Assembly (NCBI GenBank): GCA_035575135.1
Contig: DATLYE010000027.1
Location: 53,577-117,576 of the forward strand
Direction of reading: 5' to 3'
Origin: JANWXD01 sp035575135
GTDB lineage: Bacteria > Acidobacteriota > Terriglobia > Bryobacterales > Bryobacteraceae
DNA length: 64,000 nt
Shown: positions 7,274 to 15,899 of the stretch, piece by piece
Layout of the letters: each line of letters starts with the position of its first letter
Numbering within the stretch: the stretch's first letter is position 1
Made by a program: the position numbers and the translations under genes
The notes under the pieces: model-generated
Database searches by the model: none
Told to the model about the DNA's origin: nothing
The model's input: the letters and a program-made list of their open reading frames with translations, nothing else

Positions 7274-9805
7274 CTATGTACCCAGCCTTCGCGCCGAGGC
7301 CAGATACACTGCGTTGAGCAGAAGCTTGAACGTCCCGAAGGGCTGGCCGCGGAACTGCGGGCGGAAAGCGAACAGCACCACGCGGCCCTCTCCGTAGCGG
7401 GCCTCGACCAGGACCGCTTTGCCGAGCACGGTTCGCTCTCCCGTCACCCATCCGCTCGCCAGCAGGTCTTTGTCCGCATAGCGCGCCACCGGGCGCACGG
7501 CACGCTCGCCCCGGTTGAACGCTTCAAGTAGCGTGATCTCAAAGGCGTGGCCTCCTGTCGAGAACGCGACGGCCTCGCGGGGCATGCCATGGGCCAGCGG
7601 GTGAGCAGGGTCCAGCGTGATCCGCAACAGCGCTCCCGGCGAATAGAATGACGGCGCGCTGCGGCCGGCGTCGCCGGGATCGGCCGCGGCGCTCCGCACC
7701 ACGTTGCGGACCGGCAGCGGGAAAAAACGGATGGGGAGTTCGGTCGCGTCATCGAGCGCAATGAGCGTGCCTCCCTCCCGCACGAAGCGTTCGAGCTCGG
7801 CCACTCCCGCGGCGCCGATCCCTCCGGTGTATTCGGGCCGCTGGACGGATTTCGGATCGTACTCGTGCGGGCGTTCGCGCGAGGTGGCCGGCTCCCCGTA
7901 GCGGTGTCCGTTGAGAATGGATTCGGCGCTCTGGCTGGCCAGAATCACCGAGTCGAAGCGCTCCCGCAAACCGCCTCGGCGCACGTCGTCATTGCGCAAG
8001 ACCGCGTAGGGCACGTGGTAGTAATCGAGCAGCCATCGGGTCCAGCCGGTGTCCATGTTGGCGGTCCAGGGCTCGTAAACCGCCACGCGCGGCCGCTGCA
8101 ACTCGTAGGCGGCAGAGGCGAACTCGCCGGGCGCGGAGCTTCCCTCGACCAGGAACTGCCCGCCGGGGGTGCGCCTCACCCGTACGCCCTTTTCCAGCCA
8201 CTCTGCGACGGTCCGGAAGGAAACGTTCTCGCGCGGGTTGAGCGAGGGCGCGGGCGGCCCGATCTCGCCTGCCGGCTCGAGCGCCGCCTCGAACGGTTTC
8301 TCGATGCGCACCACCTGCACGCCCATTTGCAGGCTCAGCGTCCAGCCCGTGATGTCGTAGGGACGGCGGGGAGCGCCCGAATCGGTGCGCAGGTCCGGGT
8401 ACTTTTGCGGCTCCAGCAGATCCAGCAAATAGGCGCGAAACGGTTGCGCTGCAGGCAAAACGTACGTGCCCTGCGGGTAGTCCTTGCCGCCGGCCTCAAA
8501 CGCCGCCCGGGCACGGAGGATCTCGACCCCGCCCATCTGAAGGCGGCGGAGCATTTCTACGGCACTCGACGGGTCCCACTGCTGCTCGGGCACCAGATAC
8601 GCAAACGGCGAGCCCTTCCGCCCGGACGCGATCGCGTCCCGGGCCATCTGCCAGGCCTTGTACAGGAACTGCTCCGAGCGCGCAGCGGCCAGCTCGAGGA
8701 TAGCGAAGTCGGCGGTGAGCATGTACTCTATGGCTTCCCGCAGCCCCCAGCGGCCCCCCGTCCACGGACGCGGGTAAAATACGCTGGGTTCGCGGGCGGA
8801 AATGCCTCCGGCGAAGCGCGCCGGGAGATCTTTGAGTTCGTAGCTTCGCGGTGTGGCGTAGCCGGAGCCGGCGGTCTCCGTCAGGATGCCGTGCATGTTG
8901 TGAAACGCCGGAGCGCTGCGCAACCCGCCGTTCCACCAGGCATCAAACTGCGCGTAGGAAAGTACGCCGGTTTTCCCTTCCCGCGCGAAGCGTTCCTTTA
9001 TGGCGGATCCGATCAAGTGGATCCCCTCCAGTACGGCGGCCGGAATGTTCGGATTCAGGGGCTCGGCATAGGGCGGTACGAAAATGCGCGCAGGAAACGG
9101 CGGCGCCTGATGCTGGTTGTAGACGATCTGCGGGAACCACTCCCGGAACAGCATCCGCCCCACATGCTGCGTTTCCACGAGGTTGAACATGTAGTAGTCG
9201 CGGTTGTTGTCGTGACCGGCGTACTTTTGATACAGGAACGGTAGCCGCGCCGTCTCGTGCGGCGTGCCCAGATTCTTGCGGTACCACTCCACCACCATCT
9301 CCAGACCGTCCGGGTTGATCACGGGGACCTGCAGCAGGATGACCCGCTCCCGGATCCGCTGCACCTCCGGCGTCTCGTCCGTGATCAGCCGGTAGGCCAG
9401 ATGCGGCGCGTGCTGTACCGGCGCAACTTCGGTGGCATGCAGGCCCGAGTCAATCCATACGATCGCCCTTCCTTCCGCGGCCAGGCGCCGGGCTTCGTCT
9501 TCGGATGCCTGCCCGAGGGCCAGCCGCCGGCTGATCTCCCGGTAGCGGTCCAGGCGCGCAAGGTTCGCAGGGGAGGAAACGAACGCGACGTACATCGGGC
9601 GGCCCTCGGAGCTGCGGCCGAACTCGACCAGCCGGATGCGGTCACTGGTGCGTTCGAGCGCCTGGAAGTAACTCACGATCTCGGCGTAGCCGGCCAGCTT
9701 GTAGTCATCGCCGGGGTTGTAGCCGAAGTGTTCCCTGGGGGAAGGAACGGCACCTGCCGCCAGCCAGACGGCGCTTGCCAAGAGCGCAAACAGGCGTCGC
9801 GTCAT
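7274..9805 (-). CDS. Exported M14-family zinc carboxypeptidase-like protein
   Basis: 843 residues from ATG 9805. An N-terminal signal peptide (MTRRLFALLASAVWLAAGA) directs export. The M14 catalytic domain follows with zinc ligands in SGLHATE (HxxE), a substrate region NPDGLEMVVEWYRKN, and the general-base glutamate in HGILTETAGSG. The C-terminal third (from about residue 600) looks like a glutamine-amidotransferase-type flavodoxin fold that accompanies this large acidobacterial M14 subfamily. Probable role: hydrolysis of peptide C-termini in the periplasm or outside. The start codon faces that of the aguB gene with only 16 bp between, so the long open upstream extension to 10060 is rejected. 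A TAAGAT box 8 bases before ATG suggests leaderless initiation. Confidence 0.85.
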   Translation of the reverse strand: MTRRLFALLASAVWLAAGAVPSPREHFGYNPGDDYKLAGYAEIVSYFQALERTSDRIRLVEFGRSSEGRPMYVAFVSSPANLARLDRYREISRRLALGQASEDEARRLAAEGRAIVWIDSGLHATEVAPVQHAPHLAYRLITDETPEVQRIRERVILLQVPVINPDGLEMVVEWYRKNLGTPHETARLPFLYQKYAGHDNNRDYYMFNLVETQHVGRMLFREWFPQIVYNQHQAPPFPARIFVPPYAEPLNPNIPAAVLEGIHLIGSAIKERFAREGKTGVLSYAQFDAWWNGGLRSAPAFHNMHGILTETAGSGYATPRSYELKDLPARFAGGISAREPSVFYPRPWTGGRWGLREAIEYMLTADFAILELAAARSEQFLYKAWQMARDAIASGRKGSPFAYLVPEQQWDPSSAVEMLRRLQMGGVEILRARAAFEAGGKDYPQGTYVLPAAQPFRAYLLDLLEPQKYPDLRTDSGAPRRPYDITGWTLSLQMGVQVVRIEKPFEAALEPAGEIGPPAPSLNPRENVSFRTVAEWLEKGVRVRRTPGGQFLVEGSSAPGEFASAAYELQRPRVAVYEPWTANMDTGWTRWLLDYYHVPYAVLRNDDVRRGGLRERFDSVILASQSAESILNGHRYGEPATSRERPHEYDPKSVQRPEYTGGIGAAGVAELERFVREGGTLIALDDATELPIRFFPLPVRNVVRSAAADPGDAGRSAPSFYSPGALLRITLDPAHPLAHGMPREAVAFSTGGHAFEITLLEAFNRGERAVRPVARYADKDLLASGWVTGERTVLGKAVLVEARYGEGRVVLFAFRPQFRGQPFGTFKLLLNAVYLASARRLGT

Positions 9806-9821
9806 GTGGAACAATCTTACT

Positions 9822-10712
9822 ATGTCCTCGCGCGCGAACTCGAAATTCCGGATCGGCCTGATCCAGATGGCGTGCGCTCCGGATCCGAACGAGAATCTGG
9901 AAAAGGCCGAGTGGCGGATCCGCGAGGCGGCGGCGCGCGGCGCGCAGATCGTCTGCCTGCAGGAGCTGTTCCGCTCCGAGTATTTCTGCCGCCGGCAAGA
10001 TGCGGATCTGTTCGCTCTGGCCGAGCCGGTCCCGGGGCCCACCACGGAGCGGCTGGCCAAGCTGGCCGGCGAGCTTCAGGTGGCCATCATCGCCCCGGTC
10101 TTCGAACGGCGCGCGCCGGGCGTCTACCACAACTCCGCCGCGGTCCTCGACGCCGGAGGCTCGCTGCTCGGCCTGTACCGCAAAATGCACATCCCCGACG
10201 ATCCGCTCTATTTCGAGAAGTTCTACTTTGCACCGGGAGACCTCGGGGTGCCTCGTTTCGACACGCGCTATGCTCCGATCGCTGTCGAAATCTGCTGGGA
10301 CCAGTGGTATCCGGAAGGCGCGCGCCTGGCGAGCCTCGCGGGCGCGCACGTCATTTTTTATCCCACCGCCATCGGCTGGCACCCAGCCGAGAAACAGGAA
10401 CACGGCGAGCGGCAGCGCGACGCCTGGCGCACGGTGCAGCGCGGACACGCCATCGCCAACGGCATCTATGTCGCCGCAGTGAACCGTGTCGGCTACGAAG
10501 GTCCCCCCGGCTGCGGGCTCGAGTTCTGGGGTTCCTCCTTCGTCGCCGGCCCGTTCGGGGAGATTCTGGCCGAGGCCTCCCAGACGGAGGAGGAGACGCT
10601 CGTGGTGGAATGCGATCCGGCGCGGATCGAGGAGGTTCGCCGCAACTGGCCTTTTTTCCGCGACCGCCGCGTAGACGCCTACGGTCCCCTGCTGCAACGC
10701 TGGCTCGACTGA
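9822..10712 (+). CDS. aguB: N-carbamoylputrescine amidase
   Basis: A 296-residue nitrilase-superfamily amidohydrolase. The Glu-Lys-Cys catalytic triad is visible as E48 (LQELFRSEYFC), K121 (YRKMHIPDD) and C158 (VEICWDQWYPE); the surrounding residues match N-carbamoylputrescine amidases closely. It converts N-carbamoylputrescine to putrescine, CO2 and ammonia in the cytoplasm. Its stop overlaps the ATG of the agmatine deiminase gene (TGATG), so the two consecutive steps are translationally coupled. ATG 9822 is preferred; ATG 9804, six codons upstream, would overlap the divergent peptidase start codon. Confidence 0.93.
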   Translation: MSSRANSKFRIGLIQMACAPDPNENLEKAEWRIREAAARGAQIVCLQELFRSEYFCRRQDADLFALAEPVPGPTTERLAKLAGELQVAIIAPVFERRAPGVYHNSAAVLDAGGSLLGLYRKMHIPDDPLYFEKFYFAPGDLGVPRFDTRYAPIAVEICWDQWYPEGARLASLAGAHVIFYPTAIGWHPAEKQEHGERQRDAWRTVQRGHAIANGIYVAAVNRVGYEGPPGCGLEFWGSSFVAGPFGEILAEASQTEEETLVVECDPARIEEVRRNWPFFRDRRVDAYGPLLQRWLD

Positions 10713-11758
10713 TGCGGGCTACACCTCGCGCCTGCGGCTTTCGCATGCCGGCCGAATGGGAGCCGCACGAGGCCACATGGCTGGCCTGGCCGCACGAACG
10801 TACCGACTGGCCGGGCAAGTTCGCACCGATCGAGTGGGTCTACTGCGAAGTGGTGCGGCATCTGGCGCCGGCCGAGCGCGTGCGCATCTTGGTACGGGAT
10901 GCCGAAATGGAGGAGCGCGCGCGCAAGCGCCTCCGGCAGTCTCACGTGAACCTGGAGGCCGTGGAGTTCTACCACTGTCCCACGGATCGGAGCTGGATCC
11001 GGGATTATGGGCCGATCTTTGTGAAAAACGCCCGTGGAGAGGTAGCCGTCACCAACTGGAAATTCAACGCCTGGGCCAAGTACCCCAACTGGCGGCGAGA
11101 CAACGCCGTACCCGCTCGCCTGGCGCAGCGCCTGAAGCTGCGGCAGTGGAAGACCGGCGTCGTGCTGGAAGGAGGCGCCATTGACGTCAACGGCCGGGGC
11201 CTGCTGCTGGCGACCGAGGAATGCCTGCTCAGCCCGGTCCAGGCTCGCAACCCGGGATGGAGCCGCGCAGCTCTGGAACACGTGCTCAGAGATTATCTGA
11301 ATGTGCACAAGGTGATCTGGCTGGGGCGCGGCATCGCCGGCGATGACACGCACGGGCACGTGGACGACATCGCGCGGTTTGTGGCTCCCGAGACAGTGGT
11401 GGCCTGTTACGAGCCGGACCCCTCCGACCCCAATCACGAGCCGCTCCGGAAAAACCTCCGGATCTTAAAGCGCTGGCCGCTGCGCGTCGTCCGGCTGCCC
11501 ATGCCCGAGCCGGTGTATTTCGCCGGCCAGCGCCTCCCCGCCAGCTACGCCAACTTTTACATTGCAAACACCACGGTGCTGGTGCCGGTGTTCAACGATC
11601 CTCGCGATCGCGAGGCGCTGGCGGTGCTGGCCCGCCTCTTTCCGGGCCGCAAGGTCGTGGGCATCTACGCGCGCGATCTGGTCTTGGGGCTCGGCACGCT
11701 GCACTGCATGACGCAACAGCAGCCTGCGGCGGGCCAGCCGCGGCGGGCTGCCGTATAA
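10712..11758 (+). CDS. aguA: Agmatine deiminase
   Basis: A 348-residue guanidino-group modifying enzyme (porphyromonas-type peptidyl-arginine deiminase superfamily). Signatures: MPAEWEPHEATWLAWPH at the N-terminus, DRSWIRDYGPIFV with the substrate-binding acidic residue, GGAIDVNG, DDTHGHVDDIARF, and the catalytic Cys332 in GTLHCMTQQQP. It hydrolyses agmatine to N-carbamoylputrescine, the step before AguB. No arginine decarboxylase is in the window, so agmatine must come from elsewhere. The stop codon overlaps a TATAAT box that may drive the next gene. Confidence 0.95.
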   Translation: MRATPRACGFRMPAEWEPHEATWLAWPHERTDWPGKFAPIEWVYCEVVRHLAPAERVRILVRDAEMEERARKRLRQSHVNLEAVEFYHCPTDRSWIRDYGPIFVKNARGEVAVTNWKFNAWAKYPNWRRDNAVPARLAQRLKLRQWKTGVVLEGGAIDVNGRGLLLATEECLLSPVQARNPGWSRAALEHVLRDYLNVHKVIWLGRGIAGDDTHGHVDDIARFVAPETVVACYEPDPSDPNHEPLRKNLRILKRWPLRVVRLPMPEPVYFAGQRLPASYANFYIANTTVLVPVFNDPRDREALAVLARLFPGRKVVGIYARDLVLGLGTLHCMTQQQPAAGQPRRAAV

Positions 11759-11759
11759 T
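11754..11759 (+). promoter_or_regulatory. -10 box (CCGTATAATC) before the glycosidase-like gene
   Basis: TATAAT overlaps the TAA of aguA. The transcript would carry a leader of about 60 bases before ATG 11827; part of this leader can fold with GCGC and GGG/CCC pairing, but I recognise no riboswitch. Confidence 0.45.
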
Positions 11760-11826
11760 CCAATTCCGGAAACCTATTTGCGGAGCGCCAGGGATCACCC
11801 TCTGCGCCGGCTCGGGACGGATCCGC

Positions 11827-12939
11827 ATGCAGGTCTGCTGCTCGGGGCGTGCCCGTCTGCGGTGGTTGGTCACCATTTGGAGTCTCACTTCTGCGGCTGC
11901 TTCCGACAAGCATGGCGTCAACATGAATGCAGGCAATCAATGGGACCCGGGGCGCAACGCCTACCTCGCCCACATGCTGGCCAGCACGGGCGTCCGCTGG
12001 GCCTATGTGCCCGTGATTTGGGCTTGGGCCGAGCCGTCCGAATCCGGAACCACCTACTGGGGACCGCGCGCCTCCCGCTTTCACGATTATCACTGGGACG
12101 GTCTGGATGCCACGGTACACACGCTGGCGGCGCGCGGCGTCAACATTGTCTTTCAGTTGCGCTCGCAACCCGGATGGGCGGGTGGTTCCGGTTGTGACGT
12201 GATCGCAGGTACGCCTCACGAGTGCGCAAAGATTCTCAGGACGCACAGAGCGAAGTTTCGGGATAATTTCTACGACTTTGCCTACCACCTGGCTTCACGT
12301 TACCCTTACGTGAAATATTGGTCCATAGGAAACGAGCCGAATCTCGATGTCTATTTCAGTCCTGAACCCCCGCTGCTCTACCAGTCTCCCGCCGCCGAGT
12401 ACATGGATCTGATGCTGATTCCGGCGGCGGAGGCGATTCGGAGCGTCATAGCCGACGCCGTGGTTTTTGGCCCGGATCTGTTCACGTGCTTTGATCGCGT
12501 TGCGGATTGCACGCAGCGGGACCGAAACTGGGGGTACCGTACCAACTGGATCCATGACTGGGCGAGAATTCTCCTGCTCAATTGGCCCGATTATTTCCCC
12601 ATCTTCACAATTACGAATTACAGCTCCAGCGATCGGGGCGTTCGGCATGCAGTGGGAGCACTCTGGAATCTGATGGTCGCCATCGAACGGCCGCGCTCCA
12701 TCTGGACCACGGAGTTCAATTTCGGCGATGGAACTTGCCCGGGCCACTCCGAGGGCCGGCAGCGGAAGATTGCCAACCTGGTCTGCAAGACATACAAGTA
12801 CATGACCTGGCAGCGAGCCTTTTACTTCGACCTGTCAGGCAACGGGTGCTTTTCGCTGCTGATGCCCGACGGCACACCCAAATCGTTTCTCTATTCGGCG
12901 TTTCAGGCCATTGTGGCGGGAGCATATGAGTGCCGCTGA
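11827..12939 (+). CDS. Exported glycoside-hydrolase-like TIM-barrel protein
   Basis: 370 residues with an N-terminal segment (residues 10-25) that can act as signal peptide. The body has the layout of clan GH-A glycosidases such as GH39/GH5-like enzymes: a W-S-I-G-N-E-P-N motif with putative acid/base E170 after one beta strand, and W-T-T-E-F-N-F with putative nucleophile E296 after another. The spacing of the two glutamates (about 126) is reasonable for the clan. Probably cleaves polysaccharide outside the cytoplasm; substrate unknown. Several cysteines (for example 123, 133, 221, 228, 305, 322) fit an exported disulfide-containing protein. Family assignment is by motif only. Confidence 0.65.
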   Translation: MQVCCSGRARLRWLVTIWSLTSAAASDKHGVNMNAGNQWDPGRNAYLAHMLASTGVRWAYVPVIWAWAEPSESGTTYWGPRASRFHDYHWDGLDATVHTLAARGVNIVFQLRSQPGWAGGSGCDVIAGTPHECAKILRTHRAKFRDNFYDFAYHLASRYPYVKYWSIGNEPNLDVYFSPEPPLLYQSPAAEYMDLMLIPAAEAIRSVIADAVVFGPDLFTCFDRVADCTQRDRNWGYRTNWIHDWARILLLNWPDYFPIFTITNYSSSDRGVRHAVGALWNLMVAIERPRSIWTTEFNFGDGTCPGHSEGRQRKIANLVCKTYKYMTWQRAFYFDLSGNGCFSLLMPDGTPKSFLYSAFQAIVAGAYECR

Positions 12940-12975
12940 GGGCGGAGCGCGAGTCACCGGCCGCCCGGGTTACCG

Positions 12976-12981
12976 TATAAT
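12976..12981 (+). promoter_or_regulatory. -10 box (TATAAT) of leaderless sulfatase gene
   Basis: TATAAT ends 6 bases before the GTG start at 12988, within the sequence CCGTATAATCCCTCTGTG. A transcription start 7 bases after the box falls on the start codon itself. There is no Shine-Dalgarno sequence before the GTG. Confidence 0.6.
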
Positions 12982-12987
12982 CCCTCT

Positions 12988-14460
12988 GTGACTCGCCGTA
13001 CCGCATTGCAAACGCTCGCCGGCGCGGCCCTGGCCGGATTCCCTCACATCGCCCGCCCCCAGCACCGGCGCCCCAACGTGCTCTTTGTCATGACCGACGA
13101 TCAGCGCTGGGACGCCATGAGCTGCGCGGGCAACCGGATCCTGCGCACGCCGAATATGGACCGCCTGGCGGCCGAAGGCGTGCGCTTTGCGGAAGCGTTC
13201 GTCACCAACGCCCTCTGCTCGCCGAGCCGCGGCACGATCCTGACGGGACTGTACTCGCACGCCCACGGCGTGACGACCAACGGCGGCCTGTCGCACTACT
13301 TCCGTCCCGGTCAGGTGATCTTCCCGGCGCTGCTGCAACAGGCCGGCTACTACACGGCGCTGCTCGGCAAATGGCACATCGCCACGATGCCGTGGGGGTT
13401 CGATCACTGGGCGATCCTTCCCGGCCAGGGCGCTTACATGGATCCGGTGATGATCGCCAACGGCGGGCGGGTGCGCTTCCGCGGCTACGTCGAGGACGTG
13501 ATCGCCGACCAGGTGCTCGAGGCCCTGCGGAACCGCCCCAAGGACAGGCCGTTTTGCGTCATGTACCACACCAAGGCTCCCCATCGGGACTGGATCCCGG
13601 CGCCCCGCTTCGCCAAAGTCTACGAGGACATCACCATCCCCGAGCCTCCGACCTTTGACGCGGACCTGAGCCGCCGTCCCGCCGCGGTGCGCAACTCAGA
13701 CATGCAGATCGCCGATATGCCCGATTTCCGAGAGCGGGGCGTGCCGGCAGACCTGCCGCGCCGGGAGAAGAAGCGCAGAAACTTTCAGGTGTTCCTGAAA
13801 AACTACTACCGCACGCTGCTGGCGGTGGACGAGAATCTCGGCCGCGTGCTGGACTACCTGGACAAAGAGAAGTTAGCGGAGAATACCCTGGTGATCTACA
13901 CCGGGGACAACGGCTTCTTCCTCGGCGAATATGGCCTGTTCGACAAGCGGCTGATGTATGAGCCCTCCATCCGCGTGCCAATGCTGGTCCGCTACCCGGC
14001 CGCGATCCGGGGCGGCCGTGTGGACCGGGAGCACATGGTGCTCAACAATGACGTCTTCCACACGATCCTCGACTATTGCGGCATCGAACGGCCTTCCTAC
14101 ACCGAGGAGCACGGGATGAGCTGGCGGCCGATTCTGGAAGGGAAAAGCGTCCGGTGGCGCGAATCCTGGCTGTACGAATATTTCGAATACCCGGCCGTCC
14201 ACTGCGCGGGCAAGCATCGCGGCGTGCGCACGCGGCGCTGGAAACTGATCCATTACATCCAGGAGCCTCAGGAGTGGGAGCTGTTCGACCTCGAAAACGA
14301 TCCCGAGGAGCGGCGTAACCTGTATCACCAGGCGGCTTACCGGCAGCAGGCCGAACAGCTGGCGCGCGAGCTGGACCGTCTGCGCACGGCGACCGGCGAC
14401 GATCGTTCCGAGGACGGCACGCCCGCAGCTCCCTGCACGGACCGTATGGCGGGTCGCTAG
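12988..14460 (+). CDS. Exported sulfatase (first of three)
   Basis: A 490-residue type I sulfatase. A twin-arginine-like signal (TRRTALQTLAGAALAG) starts the protein. The metal-binding FVMTDDQRW follows, and Cys77 in CSPSRG is the residue that would be matured to formylglycine (C-x-P-x-R). The later motifs GKWH, VIYTGDNGFFLGEYGLFDKRLMYEPS and the C-terminal ELFDLENDPEE are those of exported arylsulfatase/heparan- or mucin-type sulfatases. It would remove sulfate from exogenous sulfated glycans. The start is GTG directly after a TATAAT box. Its stop overlaps the convergent stop of the next sulfatase by 4 bp. Confidence 0.92.
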   Translation: MTRRTALQTLAGAALAGFPHIARPQHRRPNVLFVMTDDQRWDAMSCAGNRILRTPNMDRLAAEGVRFAEAFVTNALCSPSRGTILTGLYSHAHGVTTNGGLSHYFRPGQVIFPALLQQAGYYTALLGKWHIATMPWGFDHWAILPGQGAYMDPVMIANGGRVRFRGYVEDVIADQVLEALRNRPKDRPFCVMYHTKAPHRDWIPAPRFAKVYEDITIPEPPTFDADLSRRPAAVRNSDMQIADMPDFRERGVPADLPRREKKRRNFQVFLKNYYRTLLAVDENLGRVLDYLDKEKLAENTLVIYTGDNGFFLGEYGLFDKRLMYEPSIRVPMLVRYPAAIRGGRVDREHMVLNNDVFHTILDYCGIERPSYTEEHGMSWRPILEGKSVRWRESWLYEYFEYPAVHCAGKHRGVRTRRWKLIHYIQEPQEWELFDLENDPEERRNLYHQAAYRQQAEQLARELDRLRTATGDDRSEDGTPAAPCTDRMAGR

Positions 14461-15899
14461 GCGCCCGAAAATGGGGACACACCAGGCTGACGGATTTTCA
14501 GGGTGCGGAGCAGGAGGGCTTTGAGCTCGCGCGCTTGCCTCAGCCCCGCCAGGTTCCTCCGCTCCCCGGGATCGCGCTCGTAGTCGTAGAGCTCCTCGCC
14601 CAGCCGGCCTTCGTCCCACATCGTGTACCGGTAGCGCTCGGTGCGGATCGAATACCCCATGACGGGCCTGCGCTCGTGCACCCGGCGCACCTGCGTCACG
14701 CCGGGCTTGCTCCATGCGGCGCCCGGACGCCGCAGCAAGGGCGCCAGACTGCGCCCGTGCAGCGTGCCCGGAGTCCCTTTGAGACCGCACAGCCCCGCCA
14801 GCGTCGGATATAAATCCAACAGCTCGACCGTCCGCCGGCAGACGCCGCCGGGCGAGGTCACCCCGGCTCCGCCGAAGATCAGCGGCACGCGTGCGGAAGC
14901 CTCAAACAGCGTCTGCTTCATCCATTGTCCGTGCTCGCCCAGATGATAGCCGTGATCGCTCCAAAACACCACGGTCGTGCGCCCGGCGAGCTCGAAGCGC
15001 TCCAGGGCGTCGAGCACCACCCCGACCTGCGCGTCCATGAACGTGATGGAGGCGTAATAGGCACGCATCGCTTCTTTTCGCTGCCGCTCGTTCATGCCCC
15101 AGTGCGCCCGACGGGTGAAGTAGGCCAGCTCCGGCGCCACGCGCATCTCCCCTTCCTCGTAAGGAATCAGCTCAATTCGCTCCAGCGGATACAGATCGAA
15201 GTACCGCGCCGGAGCAATCCAGGGCACGTGCGGCCGGTAAAATCCGGCCGCGATGAAGAAGGGATCCTTGCGGTGCTGCTCGAGCAGGCGGACCGTTTCC
15301 CGCGCCACCAGCCCGTCGGTATGTTCCTCGTCGCGGGCCGGCGAAGCGTAAAAGCAAACCGCCGAGCCGAGGCCGCGCTGGGGCGTGTAGTTCGTCAGCA
15401 GCGCCTCTTCCTTGGTGTGATCCACCCCGTTGGGATTCACCGTTTCGTCCCACGTGGGCGGATCGTCAAGCCCGCTCGTGCCGATCTGGCCGGGCACGCC
15501 GTAGTGGAAGATCTTGCCCACGCGCGCGCTGAAATAACCGTTTTTCCGGAAAAGCTGGCCGAGCGTGACCGCATCCGGAACCGCTTCGCGGAAATGTTTC
15601 TGGTTGTCATAGACTTTCGTCGCATCCGGCGCAAGACCCGTCATCAAGGAAGCGCGCGAGGGGTTGCAAAGCGGGAACTGGCAATAGGCCCGCTCGAAGC
15701 GCACACCCCGGCGCGCGATGCGATCAATGTTGGGCGTGCGAACCAGGGCGTGGCCGTAGCAGGAGAGCGAGGTATTGAGGTCGTCGGAAGCGATCAGCAG
15801 CACGCTCCGCGGAGGATCCGCTGCCAGGGCAAGCCGGAACCCCGCGAGCGCCCCGAAAAACTCCCGGCGTGAGACCGGATTCGAGCCGGTGCAGTTCAT
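14457..15899 (-). CDS. Exported sulfatase (second of three), C-terminus made from a repeat
   Basis: A 480-residue type I sulfatase of the iduronate-2-sulfatase-like kind (ASDDLNTSLSCYGH, FGVGKIFHYG-like GKIFH, SDHGYHLGEHGQWMKQTLFE). Cys78 in CNPSRA is the formylglycine precursor. A twin-arginine signal (SRREFFGALAG) is present. Its ATG overlaps the stop of the upstream sulfatase as ATGA, so the pair is one unit. The last 12 codons (KIRQPGVSPFSGA) are encoded by one copy of the interspersed repeat found again at 34.6 kb, so the natural C-terminus has been replaced or extended by repeat sequence. Confidence 0.9.
   Translation of the reverse strand: MNCTGSNPVSRREFFGALAGFRLALAADPPRSVLLIASDDLNTSLSCYGHALVRTPNIDRIARRGVRFERAYCQFPLCNPSRASLMTGLAPDATKVYDNQKHFREAVPDAVTLGQLFRKNGYFSARVGKIFHYGVPGQIGTSGLDDPPTWDETVNPNGVDHTKEEALLTNYTPQRGLGSAVCFYASPARDEEHTDGLVARETVRLLEQHRKDPFFIAAGFYRPHVPWIAPARYFDLYPLERIELIPYEEGEMRVAPELAYFTRRAHWGMNERQRKEAMRAYYASITFMDAQVGVVLDALERFELAGRTTVVFWSDHGYHLGEHGQWMKQTLFEASARVPLIFGGAGVTSPGGVCRRTVELLDLYPTLAGLCGLKGTPGTLHGRSLAPLLRRPGAAWSKPGVTQVRRVHERRPVMGYSIRTERYRYTMWDEGRLGEELYDYERDPGERRNLAGLRQARELKALLLRTLKIRQPGVSPFSGA
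14473..14498. repeat. Interspersed repeat, isolated copy
   Basis: This 26-bp segment carries the core CACACCAGGCTGACGGATTTT, the same core as three tandem copies at 34596-34685. It lies inside the 3' end of the second sulfatase gene and supplies its last codons. Confidence 0.65.

Noticed and set aside
11760..11826. Folded leader before the glycosidase-like gene as a riboswitch
   Set aside because: Only short GCGC and GGG/CCC pairings; no match to a riboswitch core I know.
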